Of a stretch of DNA of 45,791 nt, positions 24,440 through 32,964 are shown piece after piece. Numbering within the stretch: position 1 is the stretch's first letter; the number at the start of each line of letters is the position of its first letter. Source of the stretch: Rhodomicrobium udaipurense JA643. GTDB lineage: Bacteria > Pseudomonadota > Alphaproteobacteria > Rhizobiales > Rhodomicrobiaceae. The stretch covers positions 1-45,791 of the forward strand of contig NZ_JFZJ01000012.1 in the NCBI RefSeq assembly GCF_000636015.1, given 5' to 3'. A program made the position numbers and the translations under genes. The notes under the pieces are model-generated. The model did not search any database, was not told the DNA's origin, and was given only the letters and a program-made list of their open reading frames with translations.

Positions 24440-26689
24440 TCAGCCGCGACCGGCGCCGTTTGCAACGCGCGGCGATTGCTGCACCAGCGGCTGCCACGTT
24501 CCCGCCTTCTCCTGCGCGGCCTGCATCTCCGCCGCCGACAGCAGATGCTTGACGCGTTCTGCCGCGCGGATCGCATCCTTGTCGCCCTCGCGCGAGGCAA
24601 CTTCGTACCAGAAGAACGCTTTCTGATAATCCTTCGCGAGACCGAGACCGCGCTCGTAAAGCAGCGCGAGATTGAACTGGCTGTCGGTCACACCGGCTTG
24701 CGCGGCGGCGGTGAACAGGGCCGCAGCCTGCTTGTAATCCTCGGGCGTTTCGTGCGCCGTCAGCAGCACCGCAAGGTTGTGCATGGCGCGAACATGGCCT
24801 GCGGCGGCGGCGCGGCGATAGAGGCCCACGGCCTGATCTTCATTCTTCGGCACGCCCGCGCCGCGCTCGTACAGCGAGGCCAACACGAATTGCGACTCGG
24901 CGTGGCCCTGTTCGGCGGCGCGCGCGAGCCAGCGGGACGCCGTTGCGGGGTCGCTCTGGCCGTTCTCTTCCCTCAGGAAACGGCTTGCGATGCGGAACTG
25001 TGCTTCGCGATCTCCCCGGCTTGCCGCGTTCGTCAATTCCTGAAGGTCTTCGTTCTTCAACGGCTCGCCATCCTGATCGGAGGCGGAGAGGAGCGAGGGG
25101 AGGAAGTGCGTGGTGCCCGCGGATTTCGACGCGGCGGCCCGGTGCTGCGCGTTCGCGTTGCTTGTCTTCGGCGCGAGCAGCGGCTGCGTTTCCAGTGGCG
25201 TCGCGGTCAGCGCGATGTCCGTCTGCTCGGTGACCGGCATTTGCGCGGCGGGGCGCTTTGCCTGCGAGTGAAGATAATAGAGTACAGCGCTCGCGATCAG
25301 CAGCACGATGGCGACGATCGAAAGCCCGATCAGAGGCAACGTCTTGTCTTCGTCGGAGAACAGCGGAGCCTTGGAGGTGGGTTGCGGTTGCTTTGCATCT
25401 CCGTCCGCGCCTGCTTGGTATCCGCCCGCCAACATACGACGATCCGCCTCCTCCAGCGATCGCAACAGGTTCGCGTCGGTCCGGGGAGCCGAGCGGCTTG
25501 TGATGGAGCCGAGTTGCGGCTTCTGTGTCGGCTCGGTGCCGAACTCGGCGCCGGGCCGCGTATAAGCTGGCGCGCCGGAGGCGATGGGCATGTGAACGCC
25601 AGCCCGGCGTTTTTGCGCGGGCGCCGATGCTGGTGTCGAGGCAGGCGCCGTAATTCCGGCGTGGATGCGCTCGCCCAGCTGATCGCGTTCGAGGAACATA
25701 CGGAGCGTGTCGTGGACGCGTTCGAGCGCGGCCGCCGTGCGATCGCCGGTTTCGCGCGACTGAGCGTTGAGCGCGCGCAGCTCGTTCTCCACGCGACCGA
25801 TGCCGCCGACGTCGCCCGTCTCATGAAGCGCGGCCGCGATGTGTTCGGCGGTGACGACTGCGGCGCGCGACGCGGCCACGGCAACCGTCTGGCCGAGTTC
25901 CTTGACCGTGTGCCGCGCGGCCGCCTCGAACCCTTGGCGAGCGACTTCGGCGCGGCCGGTTGCGGCGAGAATTTCCTTTGCGGCGCGCGCGATGCGCTCG
26001 GCGTCGGATGCGGTCTGCTTGCGCGTTGCGTCGAGCGACCGCGAGAGATCCTGAAGCTTCGTCTCGACGGCGACCATCGTTTGCTCGCCGGGCATCGCGT
26101 CGGCAAGCCGGTCGACGCGGGCAATGATCTCCGCGAGCTTTTCGTTGATCGAGACGATTTCGCTCTTGTCGGCTTCCTGCCGGGCGAAGGCGGATTTCAG
26201 CTCCGTGAATTTCTGCTCGAACCACGCGAGTTCCGCTGTCTGGCGCGGCGCGGAGGTGGCACCGGCGCGCGCGTGCGGCTCCGAATGTGCAGCTTCAGCG
26301 GTGTAGGGCAGGGAAAACTCGCCGAGGCGGGACGTCAACTCATCCATCGGCGGAAAGCCCTTCGGCCGTGGCGCGCGCATCCTTTCGAGATAGGCGTAAA
26401 GCTGCGTTTCGGCGTCCCCACCGTCGTCCAGAGCGGATGGAGCGGTTTGCTCCTGGTTCGGAGACCGTTCGGCGGGCGACGTCGCGTTGTCGCCGCGGAA
26501 CGTGGCAGAGGAATCGCCGTCAAGCGCGATGTCCCACGCCGCGCGCTTGTCGCGGGTGTTCTCGACATCGAGGTCGCCGTTTTCCAAGCGGCCTTTTTTC
26601 ACGTTGTCCTGTCCCGCCATATCGATGGAAACGCGCTCGTCGCCCTTGAGGTCCTGAAACGTACGTCGAAGTGAAATCACTGACCGCAA
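24440..26689 (-). CDS. PodJ-like polarity protein: coiled coil, transmembrane helix, Sel1 repeats
   Basis: It encodes up to 749 residues. A cytoplasmic region with heptad-like helices (about 155-340) is followed by a disordered Pro/Ala/Ser segment. One transmembrane helix (residues 451-473, LPLIGLSIVAIVLLIASAVL) leads to a periplasmic part with four Sel1-type repeats (about 555-710), such as AEQGHAESQFVLASLYERG and ASLYERGAGVPKNEDQAVGLYRRAA. This order is that of PodJ of Caulobacter and rhizobial relatives, scaffolds that mark a cell pole. That fits a budding or prosthecate cell. The usual C-terminal peptidoglycan-binding-like domain of PodJ is absent. The start is uncertain: TTG at 26689, or ATG at 26620 (MAGQDNVKKG); neither has a good ribosome site. 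Confidence 0.72.
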   Translation of the reverse strand: MRSVISLRRTFQDLKGDERVSIDMAGQDNVKKGRLENGDLDVENTRDKRAAWDIALDGDSSATFRGDNATSPAERSPNQEQTAPSALDDGGDAETQLYAYLERMRAPRPKGFPPMDELTSRLGEFSLPYTAEAAHSEPHARAGATSAPRQTAELAWFEQKFTELKSAFARQEADKSEIVSINEKLAEIIARVDRLADAMPGEQTMVAVETKLQDLSRSLDATRKQTASDAERIARAAKEILAATGRAEVARQGFEAAARHTVKELGQTVAVAASRAAVVTAEHIAAALHETGDVGGIGRVENELRALNAQSRETGDRTAAALERVHDTLRMFLERDQLGERIHAGITAPASTPASAPAQKRRAGVHMPIASGAPAYTRPGAEFGTEPTQKPQLGSITSRSAPRTDANLLRSLEEADRRMLAGGYQAGADGDAKQPQPTSKAPLFSDEDKTLPLIGLSIVAIVLLIASAVLYYLHSQAKRPAAQMPVTEQTDIALTATPLETQPLLAPKTSNANAQHRAAASKSAGTTHFLPSLLSASDQDGEPLKNEDLQELTNAASRGDREAQFRIASRFLREENGQSDPATASRWLARAAEQGHAESQFVLASLYERGAGVPKNEDQAVGLYRRAAAAGHVRAMHNLAVLLTAHETPEDYKQAAALFTAAAQAGVTDSQFNLALLYERGLGLAKDYQKAFFWYEVASREGDKDAIRAAERVKHLLSAAEMQAAQEKAGTWQPLVQQSPRVANGAGRG

Positions 26690-26994
26690 GAGGATACGAG
26701 CATGCGTCTCTCTCTAGCAGGTGAACTGCAAACATGAGGTAAACGCACGGTTAAAACAGGATAAATTTTCCCGGAAAGCTTTCGTGAGCGTGCCGCAAAA
26801 CGGTCTTCTGTCGCGCTGGCGCAGCCGAGAAAGCGAACTGAGATTCTGCGCCGATTCCCGCAGGTTTGCCAGCGACGGAGGCACCGTTCGCGCCGATTGG
26901 CCGGCGACCGCGCCCGGGATGCAACGCCTCGAAAAATGGGCGCTGCGCGCGCGGTGGTCAGAGCAGGTTTGCGATACAACCACGCACACACATA

Positions 26995-27164
26995 GAGCGT
27001 GAGCGAGAAGGCTGTGCCCCGAAAGCAACGCTCTGGCCGGCGACCAATCGCTGAGGGATCGTGCCTGCGTAGTCCCTATCGCTGGGGCGCAGGCAAAGCA
27101 CGGCTTCCCGTCGGGCAACACTCACTTTCAATCCATTGGGGACAGCCCCGAATGGTTTACGCTC
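26995..27164 (+). ncRNA. ssrS: Structured RNA with 6S RNA architecture (candidate ssrS)
   Basis: Within the 654-bp gap before cpdR, the ends pair. GAGCGTGAGC (26995-27004) pairs with GTTTACGCTC (27155-27164), and GGCTGT-g-CCCC (27010-27020) pairs with GGGG-ACAGCC (27138-27147). A large open central bubble follows, then an apical hairpin GTGCCTGCG...CGCAGGCaaaGCAC (27061-27101), and a small CCCG/CGGG hairpin on the 3' side. A closing stem, central bubble and terminal stem over about 170 nt is the 6S RNA plan. The CCCC/ACAGCC flanks also resemble those of E. coli 6S, which binds sigma70-RNA polymerase. No other gene is convincing between 26690 and 27343. Identity is inferred without a covariance search. 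Confidence 0.6.
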
Positions 27165-27343
27165 GGGCCGCCATTGCGCTTTTCTGAGGCGGAAAAGCGT
27201 TGCACCGCAGCCGTTTGCGATCTGGTAAGGTTAAGGCAAGGTTGAGGATCGCATTTGTCTCAAGATGAGATAAACCTCGATTGAAAGCTGTTCGGCTGAG
27301 GTGACGGTCGAACGGAACGCGTCTTGTTTCGAGTTCAGGTGTC

Positions 27344-27703
27344 ATGTTTACAATATTGCTGGCGGAAGATGACGATTCGATGCGGCGTTTCCTGTCGAAG
27401 GCTCTGGAACGCGCGGGCTATGAGGTGGTGTCCTACGACAATGGGGCGGACGCTCTCAAGGGGCTGAAGGAGAAGCGCGTCACGCTCCTTTTGACGGACA
27501 TCGTCATGCCCGAGATGGACGGGATCGAGCTTGCCAAGCGCGGCTCCGAACTCGACCCCGAAATGAAGATCATGTTCATTACGGGCTTCGCGGCGGTGGC
27601 CTTGCAACACTACAACGAGGCGCCCGAGAAGGCGCGCATCCTGTCGAAACCGATCCATCTGAAGGATTTGGTGCGCGAGGTCGATCGCATGCTGGCTGCC
27701 TGA
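27344..27703 (+). CDS. cpdR: CpdR-type single-domain response regulator
   Basis: It encodes 119 residues, a lone receiver domain. The acidic pocket AEDDDSMRRFL, phospho-acceptor Asp52 (LLLTDIVMPEMDGIELA), FITGFAAVAL and Lys102 in LSKPIHLKDLV match CpdR of Caulobacter closely in order and wording. CpdR, when unphosphorylated, primes the ClpXP protease at the pole for cell-cycle substrates such as CtrA adaptor-dependent targets. The CckA-ChpT relay phosphorylates and inactivates it. The protein ends in Ala-Ala. A near-match to the CtrA box, TTAA-N7-TTGA, lies at 27231-27245 upstream. It sits near the PodJ-like polarity gene. Confidence 0.9.
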   Translation: MFTILLAEDDDSMRRFLSKALERAGYEVVSYDNGADALKGLKEKRVTLLLTDIVMPEMDGIELAKRGSELDPEMKIMFITGFAAVALQHYNEAPEKARILSKPIHLKDLVREVDRMLAA

Positions 27704-27711
27704 GGCGGGCG

Positions 27712-27735
27712 CTCGGGGCGCTTTAGCGCTCCGAG
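27712..27735. terminator. Convergent hairpin between cpdR and site-2 protease
   Basis: CTCGGGGCGC (27712-27721), loop TTTA, GCGCTCCGAG (27726-27735): a 10-bp stem with one G-U pair. It spans the stop codon of the reverse-strand protease gene and lies 9 bp after the cpdR stop. No T-tract follows on either side, so it may act in 3'-end protection. Confidence 0.5.
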
Positions 27736-28886
27736 GTTGCGGGTTCCCGCGCGGCTACCTTCTTGGGAAGAGCCAGTTCCTCCCTGAGCGTGACGTAATT
27801 CAGAAAATCGGTTTCGGACACCGTGCCGAGGAGCGTGGTGCCTTCGAGCACGGCGAGATGGCGGCAGCTGTTTGCCTGAAGTTTGCGCAGCGCCTCGAAT
27901 GCGGTCGCTGTCGGCGAAACGACGGTGCCGAAGGTGAACGGCTCGGCGATGGCGCGGACATAGGTTTCCGACCACTGCGACTCGGGCACGCGGCGGATCT
28001 GTTCGGGGCCGATGAAGCCGAAAGCGCGGCTGGCTTCCGTAACCACGACAAATTTCCGGTTCTGCGGGTAGATCGTATCGCGGACGAGTCGCTCGACGGT
28101 GAGGTCAGGGGCGACCGTCACGGGGTTGCGCTCCATGAGATCATCGACGCGAACGCCGCGCAGGTTCTCCGCTGCGTTGGTGACGCCGCGGGCCTGCGAG
28201 GCCGCCGCCGCCACGAACAGGCCGATCAGAAGCAGCCACGTCCCGCCCATCATATTGCCGTTCACGATCTGCAAGAGGCCGGTCACGACAAGAAAGGCAC
28301 CGAAGACCGAGCCGCCCGCCGCCGAGATACGTGTCGCGCGCCGCAGATTGCCGGTGCGCCACCAGATGAGCGATCGCAGGATGCGGCCGCCGTCGAGCGG
28401 GAAGGCGGGTGCGAGGTTGAACAGCGCAAGCATAGTATTCGCGAGCGCCAGAAACGAGAACACGCCCGATGCGGCGGGATGAGCCGGCCCGGATTCAACC
28501 ATAAGGGCGTAGAACAAGGCCGCGAGGCCGACGCTGGCGACCGGTCCCATGAGCGCCACCCAGAACTCGGCACGGGGCGTCTGCGGTTCCTGACGGATTT
28601 CCGCGACACCGCCGAAGATGAACAGCGTGATATCGCCGACGGGGAGGCCGAAGCGGCGCGCTGTGTAGGCATGTGCCAGTTCGTGGAGGACGATGGAGAG
28701 GAAAAGCCCTGCCGCCCCCGCGATGCCCATGGCCACGTACAGATACGAGTTCTGATGGGGCACTACGCCGGGAAAGTACCGCGATGCCAGCGTCACAACG
28801 AGGTAGAAGGCGAGGAAGAACCACGTGACGTCGATGACGACGCGAAAGCCGAGAAGCGTGAAAAGATTGAACCGGGCCGCGAACAT
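27723..28886 (-). CDS. Site-2 protease family (M50) zinc metalloprotease with CBS pair
   Basis: It encodes 387 residues. LFSLIVLHELAHAY-type sequence gives the zinc motif HExxH (His68, Glu69, His72). The third ligand is Asp165 in NLAPAFPLDGGRILRS. About six transmembrane helices are visible across residues 8-240. A cytoplasmic pair of CBS domains follows (about 245-375; DDLMERNPVTVAPDLTVERLV and HLAVLEGTTLLGTVSETDFL). This is the SpoIVFB-like CBS subgroup of intramembrane proteases, which cut membrane-bound transcription factors or peptides; CBS domains often sense adenine nucleotides. No anti-sigma factor substrate is encoded next to it. Confidence 0.9.
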   Translation of the reverse strand: MFAARFNLFTLLGFRVVIDVTWFFLAFYLVVTLASRYFPGVVPHQNSYLYVAMGIAGAAGLFLSIVLHELAHAYTARRFGLPVGDITLFIFGGVAEIRQEPQTPRAEFWVALMGPVASVGLAALFYALMVESGPAHPAASGVFSFLALANTMLALFNLAPAFPLDGGRILRSLIWWRTGNLRRATRISAAGGSVFGAFLVVTGLLQIVNGNMMGGTWLLLIGLFVAAAASQARGVTNAAENLRGVRVDDLMERNPVTVAPDLTVERLVRDTIYPQNRKFVVVTEASRAFGFIGPEQIRRVPESQWSETYVRAIAEPFTFGTVVSPTATAFEALRKLQANSCRHLAVLEGTTLLGTVSETDFLNYVTLREELALPKKVAAREPATSER

Positions 28887-29154
28887 GTGTGCTCCAAAGC
28901 GGGGATCGGCGGCGCAGCCGTAACCGCCCGCTTACGATATGTGAAACGGTGTGCCGCGAAGTTCAAGCGTTTCGAGCGCGCACCCATCGCGCATCGCCGC
29001 TTCACCTTATGTGTTGGGGCTCGGACGCTCAGGATCACGCTGAGGATTTATTCGATTGCGAACGAGAGAATGGCGGAGAAAAACACGAGAACTGCGGTTG
29101 AAAGAGTTCCGACCAAGCGTATCATGAGCCTAAGCTCTGCAAAGGAGGTTTGTC

Positions 29155-29766
29155 ATGTCGTCGCGTGCCACAAATGCGCCGTTCACGCTCTTCGAACTTT
29201 CCGGACTCAAGCCGAGGCCACCGCGCCTGTCCGAGGCCGTTGTCATCCTCATCGACGCGCAGAATGTCTACCGAACCGGGCCGCTCAGGCTCGCAGGCAT
29301 CGACGAGGCGGTCGAGCGCGCGCGCGTTCTGCTGGCCGAAGCACGGCGGGCAGGCGCGAAGATCGTGCACATCGCCCATCGCGGGGCTGCGGGCAGCCCA
29401 TTCGACCGAGCGACGGAAAGCGGGGCATTCATGCCGGACCTTGCGCCGCTGCCGGGCGAGGTGGTCGTGGAGAAAACGCTCGCGAACGGCTTTCACGGGA
29501 CGAACCTCGCGGAGCATATAGGCGGCGCGGGCGCAAAGATCGTCGTCGCGGGTTTCATGACGCACAATTGCGTGTCATCCACGGCGCGTGCGGCATTCGA
29601 TCATGGCTATGAAATCACGATCGCAGCCGATGCCAGCGCGACACGCGACCTGCCGTTGGGCGGCGAGGTGGTTCCCGCAAAGGTGCTGCATGAAGCCGAA
29701 CTCGCAGGGCTAGGCGACCGGCAGGCCTGCATCGCGACCGTCGCCGAGATTATCGCCGCTCAGTGA
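29155..29766 (+). CDS. Isochorismatase-like cysteine hydrolase
   Basis: It encodes 203 residues with a very strong ribosome site (AAAGGAGG) 7 bases before the ATG. The catalytic triad of the cysteine-hydrolase superfamily is visible: Asp34 (VILIDAQNVY), Lys107 (VVEKTLANGF) and Cys139 (GFMTHNCVSSTARAAFDHGYE). The family hydrolyses amides or enol ethers (nicotinamidase, N-carbamoylsarcosine, isochorismate); the substrate here is unknown. It overlaps the convergent oxidase subunit II gene by 7 bp at the 3' end. The 268-bp region upstream contains no gene I can support. Confidence 0.87.
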   Translation: MSSRATNAPFTLFELSGLKPRPPRLSEAVVILIDAQNVYRTGPLRLAGIDEAVERARVLLAEARRAGAKIVHIAHRGAAGSPFDRATESGAFMPDLAPLPGEVVVEKTLANGFHGTNLAEHIGGAGAKIVVAGFMTHNCVSSTARAAFDHGYEITIAADASATRDLPLGGEVVPAKVLHEAELAGLGDRQACIATVAEIIAAQ

Positions 29767-30773
29767 TAGCCTTCGCCCTCGGTGACCTTGCCCCGGAATG
29801 TCCAGTAGACGAAGGCGGTGTAGCCGAGCACGAGCGGCAGGAACAGAAGCGCGCCGATCAGCGAGAAGATTTGTGATTCAGGCACGGCGGCCGCTTCCCA
29901 TAATGTGATCGACGGGAAGACGAGATACGGGAAGACCGAGATGCCGAGCCCGAGGAAGCACAGGAGGAACAGCGTCATCCCGCCGAGAAAGGTTTGCAGG
30001 CCCGAGCCCTTGCGCGCGCCGCGATAGGTGACGAGCGCCGTCACCGCGGTCAGGAATGGCACCGGCCAGAGCCAGACGATATGCTCGCCGCGAAACCAGC
30101 GTTCCGCGATGTGATCCGACATCAGCGGCGTCCACAGGCTCACTGCCGCCACGAAAAACAGCGTCGCATAGAGCGCCCATTCTGCGTGGCGTTGGGCGCG
30201 GCGCGCGAGATCGCCGTCGGTTTTCATCATCACCCACGCCGACCCAAGCAGGATGTAGCCCGCCATGAGCCCGACGCCGCAAAGAAGCGAGAACGGCGTC
30301 AGCCAGTCGAACGTGCTGCCCGCGAATTCGCGGTTCTGGATGTTGATGCCCTGCATGAAGCCGCCGAGCACCACGCCTTGCGCGAAGGTGGCGACCGTCG
30401 AGCCGAGCGCGAAGGCGCGGTCCCACCAATGGTGGTGCGGCTTCGACACGAAGCGGAATTCGAACGCCACGCCGCGAAAGACGAGCGCCAGCAACATCAC
30501 GAAGATCGGGATGTAAAGCGCGGGCAGGATCGTGCCATAGGCGAGGGGAAAGGCGACGAGCAGCCCAGCGCCGCCGAGCACCAGCCATGTCTCGTTGCCG
30601 TCCCAATAGGGCGCGATGGCATTCATCATGTGGTCGCGCTCTTCCTCGCTCGTGCCGGAAAGGAAGAGCATGCCGATGCCGAGATCGAATCCGTCGAGCA
30701 ACACATACATCACGATGGCGATGCCGATAAGCGCGGCCCAGACGAGCGGCAGCCAGTACGCGATTTCACCCAT
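29760..30773 (-). CDS. cydB: bd-type (CIO) quinol oxidase subunit II
   Basis: It encodes 337 residues with eight or so transmembrane helices. YWLPLVWAALIGIAIVMYVLLDGFDLGIGML is the conserved start of subunit II. PYWDGNETWLVLGGAGLLVAFP and VAFEFRFVSKPHHHWWDRAF follow as usual. With subunit I it forms an inner-membrane quinol oxidase that reduces oxygen without proton pumping. The 72-bp gap from subunit I contains a strong hairpin. No cydX-like peptide is seen downstream. Confidence 0.93.
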   Translation of the reverse strand: MGEIAYWLPLVWAALIGIAIVMYVLLDGFDLGIGMLFLSGTSEEERDHMMNAIAPYWDGNETWLVLGGAGLLVAFPLAYGTILPALYIPIFVMLLALVFRGVAFEFRFVSKPHHHWWDRAFALGSTVATFAQGVVLGGFMQGINIQNREFAGSTFDWLTPFSLLCGVGLMAGYILLGSAWVMMKTDGDLARRAQRHAEWALYATLFFVAAVSLWTPLMSDHIAERWFRGEHIVWLWPVPFLTAVTALVTYRGARKGSGLQTFLGGMTLFLLCFLGLGISVFPYLVFPSITLWEAAAVPESQIFSLIGALLFLPLVLGYTAFVYWTFRGKVTEGEGYH

Positions 30774-30800
30774 GGCTTGCTCCCGTCCTGATTGAGCGCA

Positions 30801-30824
30801 AGGATCGCGACCTGTCGCGATCCT
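30801..30824. other. Perfect hairpin between the oxidase subunit genes
   Basis: AGGATCGCGA (30801-30810), loop CCTG, TCGCGATCCT (30815-30824): a perfect 10-bp stem in the cydA-cydB gap. It lacks a T-tract on the coding strand, so differential mRNA stability or a processing site is more likely than full termination. Confidence 0.55.
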
Positions 30825-30845
30825 GATTTTCGCGCGGCCTGCGCA

Positions 30846-32240
30846 TCATCCCCGACCGCGCCCTGTTTCCGTCGCCGCCGAGATGGGCCGCGCGGGTGTG
30901 CCTTCGTCGAGCCCTTCCGGCGCTTGCAGCACCGGGCCTTTGTGAATTAGGCGGTTGATGTAGACGATGCCCGCCGAAAACACGATCAGGTAGACGAAGA
31001 AGAAAAGGATGAGAGAGGTTCCAACCGCTCCCGACGCCACCGGCGAGACGCCCTCCGACGTGCGCACGAGGCCGGTTGCGATCCACGGCTGGCGGCCGAC
31101 TTCGGTGGTGAACCAGCCCGCGACGACCGCGACGAAGCCGAGCGGCCACGAGTATTTCGCGGCGCGCATGTAGGTGCGGTTCTGGAACAGTCGCCCGCGC
31201 CACCAGAGGAACCCGCCTATGCATGCGAGCACGATGAACCAAATTCCGATGGCCACCATGAGCCGGAAGCCGAAGAACGGCATGTAAAGGGGCGGGCGGT
31301 CGGCGGGCTTGAACTGCTTGAGGCCGGGAAAAAGGCCGTTCCAGTCATGCGTGATGATGAAGCTGCCGAGATTGGGGATCGCGATTTCGTAGTCGTTCGA
31401 CTCCGTTTTCGCATTCGGCAGTGCGAACAACACGAGGGCGGCGGGCTTCGTGCCGTCCCAATGCGCCTCCATGGCGGCGAGTTTCGCGGGCTGATATTGC
31501 GCCGTCTTGAGGCCGTGCTGGTCGCCGATGAACGCCTGAAGCGGCGCGAGCACGAGGATCATCGCGAGCGCCATGCGCACCATGACGCGGCTTTCGTCGG
31601 CGTAACGGTTAGCGAGCCAGTAGCGTGCGCCGACCGAGAGCACCACGATGGCGGTCGTGATGTAGGCGGCCGTCACCATATGCGCGAAACGATGCGGGAA
31701 GGTCGGGTTGAAGATCACGGCGATCCAGTCCACCGGCACCATGATGCCGTCGCGCACCTCATGGCCGGTGGGATATTGCATCCAGCTGTTGGCCGACAGA
31801 ATCCAGAACGCGGAAAGCAGCGTGCCGAAGGCCACCATGCAGCTTGAGAAGAAGTGCAGGCCGCGCGGCACGCGGTTCCAGCCGAACAGCATGATGCCGA
31901 GGAACGTCGCTTCGAGGAAGAAGGCGGTCATCACCTCGTAGCCGAGGAGCGGCCCGATGACATTGCCCGTGGTTACGGAAAAGCGGCTCCAGTTCGTGCC
32001 GAACTGGTAGGACATCGGCAGCCCCGACACGACGCCCATCGCGAAGGACACCGCGAAAATCTTGGTCCAGAAACGCGCGAGGCGATGATAGCGGTCGTCG
32101 CCGCGAAAATACCAGATGCCTTCGAGCGTCGCGATATAGGATGCAAGCCCGATGGTGAACGCCGGGAAGATGATGTGAAACGTCACCGTGAAGGCGAACT
32201 GGATGCGGGCCAGAAGTGTCGCGTCTAATCCGAGGTCCAT
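30846..32240 (-). CDS. cydA: bd-type (CIO) quinol oxidase subunit I
   Basis: It encodes 464 residues, with AGGAG just before the ATG. RIQFAFTVTFHIIFPAFTIGLAS carries the N-terminal His of the haem b595 site (His22). GTNWSRFSVTTGNVIGPLLGYE, the FPHRFAHM segment with the haem b558 His, and GRQPWIATG are all diagnostic. The periplasmic Q-loop is short, as in the cyanide-insensitive oxidase (CIO) branch, rather than the long E. coli CydA loop. The oxidase gives high-affinity or inhibitor-tolerant respiration, useful to a phototroph at low oxygen. It is the first gene of the oxidase unit. Confidence 0.93.
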   Translation of the reverse strand: MDLGLDATLLARIQFAFTVTFHIIFPAFTIGLASYIATLEGIWYFRGDDRYHRLARFWTKIFAVSFAMGVVSGLPMSYQFGTNWSRFSVTTGNVIGPLLGYEVMTAFFLEATFLGIMLFGWNRVPRGLHFFSSCMVAFGTLLSAFWILSANSWMQYPTGHEVRDGIMVPVDWIAVIFNPTFPHRFAHMVTAAYITTAIVVLSVGARYWLANRYADESRVMVRMALAMILVLAPLQAFIGDQHGLKTAQYQPAKLAAMEAHWDGTKPAALVLFALPNAKTESNDYEIAIPNLGSFIITHDWNGLFPGLKQFKPADRPPLYMPFFGFRLMVAIGIWFIVLACIGGFLWWRGRLFQNRTYMRAAKYSWPLGFVAVVAGWFTTEVGRQPWIATGLVRTSEGVSPVASGAVGTSLILFFFVYLIVFSAGIVYINRLIHKGPVLQAPEGLDEGTPARPISAATETGRGRG

Positions 32241-32353
32241 CGGCGGTCTCCTGCGATGCGGGCGGGCGGCAAACCATCGCTCGCGCGGGGGCGCGGCGTC
32301 GCAATCCGGCGGGCGCCGTCAGGCAATCACGCGCAGCCTGCGCGGCGCTGACG

Positions 32354-32497
32354 TCAGAACCGCCGCGAGCCGACGAGGCCCAGAACACCCACGAGAATCA
32401 AATAGATAGCGACGACGTAATTGAGGAGCGCGGGACGGAGCAGGATAAGGACGCCGGCGAGGATTGCGATAATGGGTTGCAGGGGAATGCCGTTCAT
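32354..32497 (-). CDS. DUF3096 small membrane peptide
   Basis: It encodes 47 residues from the ATG at 32497, with AGGAGG well placed upstream; a longer in-frame reading to 32566 lacks such a site. The sequence IPLQPIIAILAGVLILLRP then NYVVAIYLILVGVLGL gives two hydrophobic segments separated by a short turn. This is the DUF3096 pattern found in many proteobacteria. Function unknown; inner membrane. It precedes subunit I of the oxidase by 113 bp on the same strand, so read-through is possible. Confidence 0.8.
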   Translation of the reverse strand: MNGIPLQPIIAILAGVLILLRPALLNYVVAIYLILVGVLGLVGSRRF

Positions 32498-32595
32498 TGA
32501 AATGCCTCCTGTAGTGGTCCGATGCCGGATGGACCGGGAAAATAGGGTCGCATGAAAAAGTCTCAAGACAAGCTCATGTTCCGGCGATTGTCCGC

Positions 32596-32624
32596 TTGAA
32601 GCGCGATTTCGTGCGTGCTATGAG
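32596..32624 (+). promoter_or_regulatory. Possible sigma70-type promoter for tRNA-Val
   Basis: TTGAAG (32596-32601), 17-bp spacer, TATGAG (32619-32624), about 60 bp before the tRNA. Both hexamers are partial matches to the housekeeping consensus. Confidence 0.35.
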
Positions 32625-32684
32625 AGCGGCTCCAAAGGCGGGGCGGGACCAAAACGCGGTTCCAGGCGCTCCGCAAACCGGTCC

Positions 32685-32759
<75 letters not shown>

Positions 32760-32780
32760 TTCAGCCTCCCACGCATTGTC

Positions 32781-32935
32781 AAGCTCCTCGCGATCAAGGC
32801 GCAGCTTGGCCGCGCCGCTTGCCGCGACCTTCTTTTTCGCCGCCTTGCGCATGTAGACGCGCGTCATCTTGGCATCCAGCCGAACATCGCCATCAACTCA
32901 TGTTCGTCGCGCCCGCTTCGGTCGCGCGCACCATG
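32781..32935 (-). pseudogene. Remnant of tyrosine integrase C-terminus beside tRNA-Val
   Basis: The reverse strand here is clearly homologous to the end of the intact integrase at 39937-41103. Stretches matching AKAGASEHELMAMFGW, the Tyr-Arg-Lys catalytic segment and AAKKKLAASGAAKL appear at the DNA level (for example CAGCTTGGCCGCGCCGCTTG and CAGCCGAACATCGCCATCAA). A 4-bp deletion in the Trp-Asp-Asp region shifts the frame, and the remaining 5' nine tenths is absent. Its direction toward the tRNA is the same as for the intact element. It marks an old, lost island at tRNA-Val. Confidence 0.8.
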
Positions 32936-32964
32936 GCGATCGCGATCCCGTCAATATGTCGCGG

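Noticed and set aside
24476..26674. A 732-residue open frame on the forward strand opposite the PodJ-like gene
   Set aside because: It is the mirror of a GC-rich gene with strong third-position bias, is rich in Arg/Gly/Leu, and shows no motif, while the reverse strand has clear Sel1 repeats and a membrane helix.
26714..27121. A 135-residue reverse frame in the gap before cpdR
   Set aside because: Biased composition, no ribosome site, and it crosses the long-range paired RNA structure at 26995-27164.
27858..29612. A 584-residue forward frame opposite the site-2 protease
   Set aside because: The reverse strand carries HExxH, LDGG and CBS motifs; the forward frame is Arg/Ala/Glu-rich without any domain and runs through the real cysteine-hydrolase gene in another frame.
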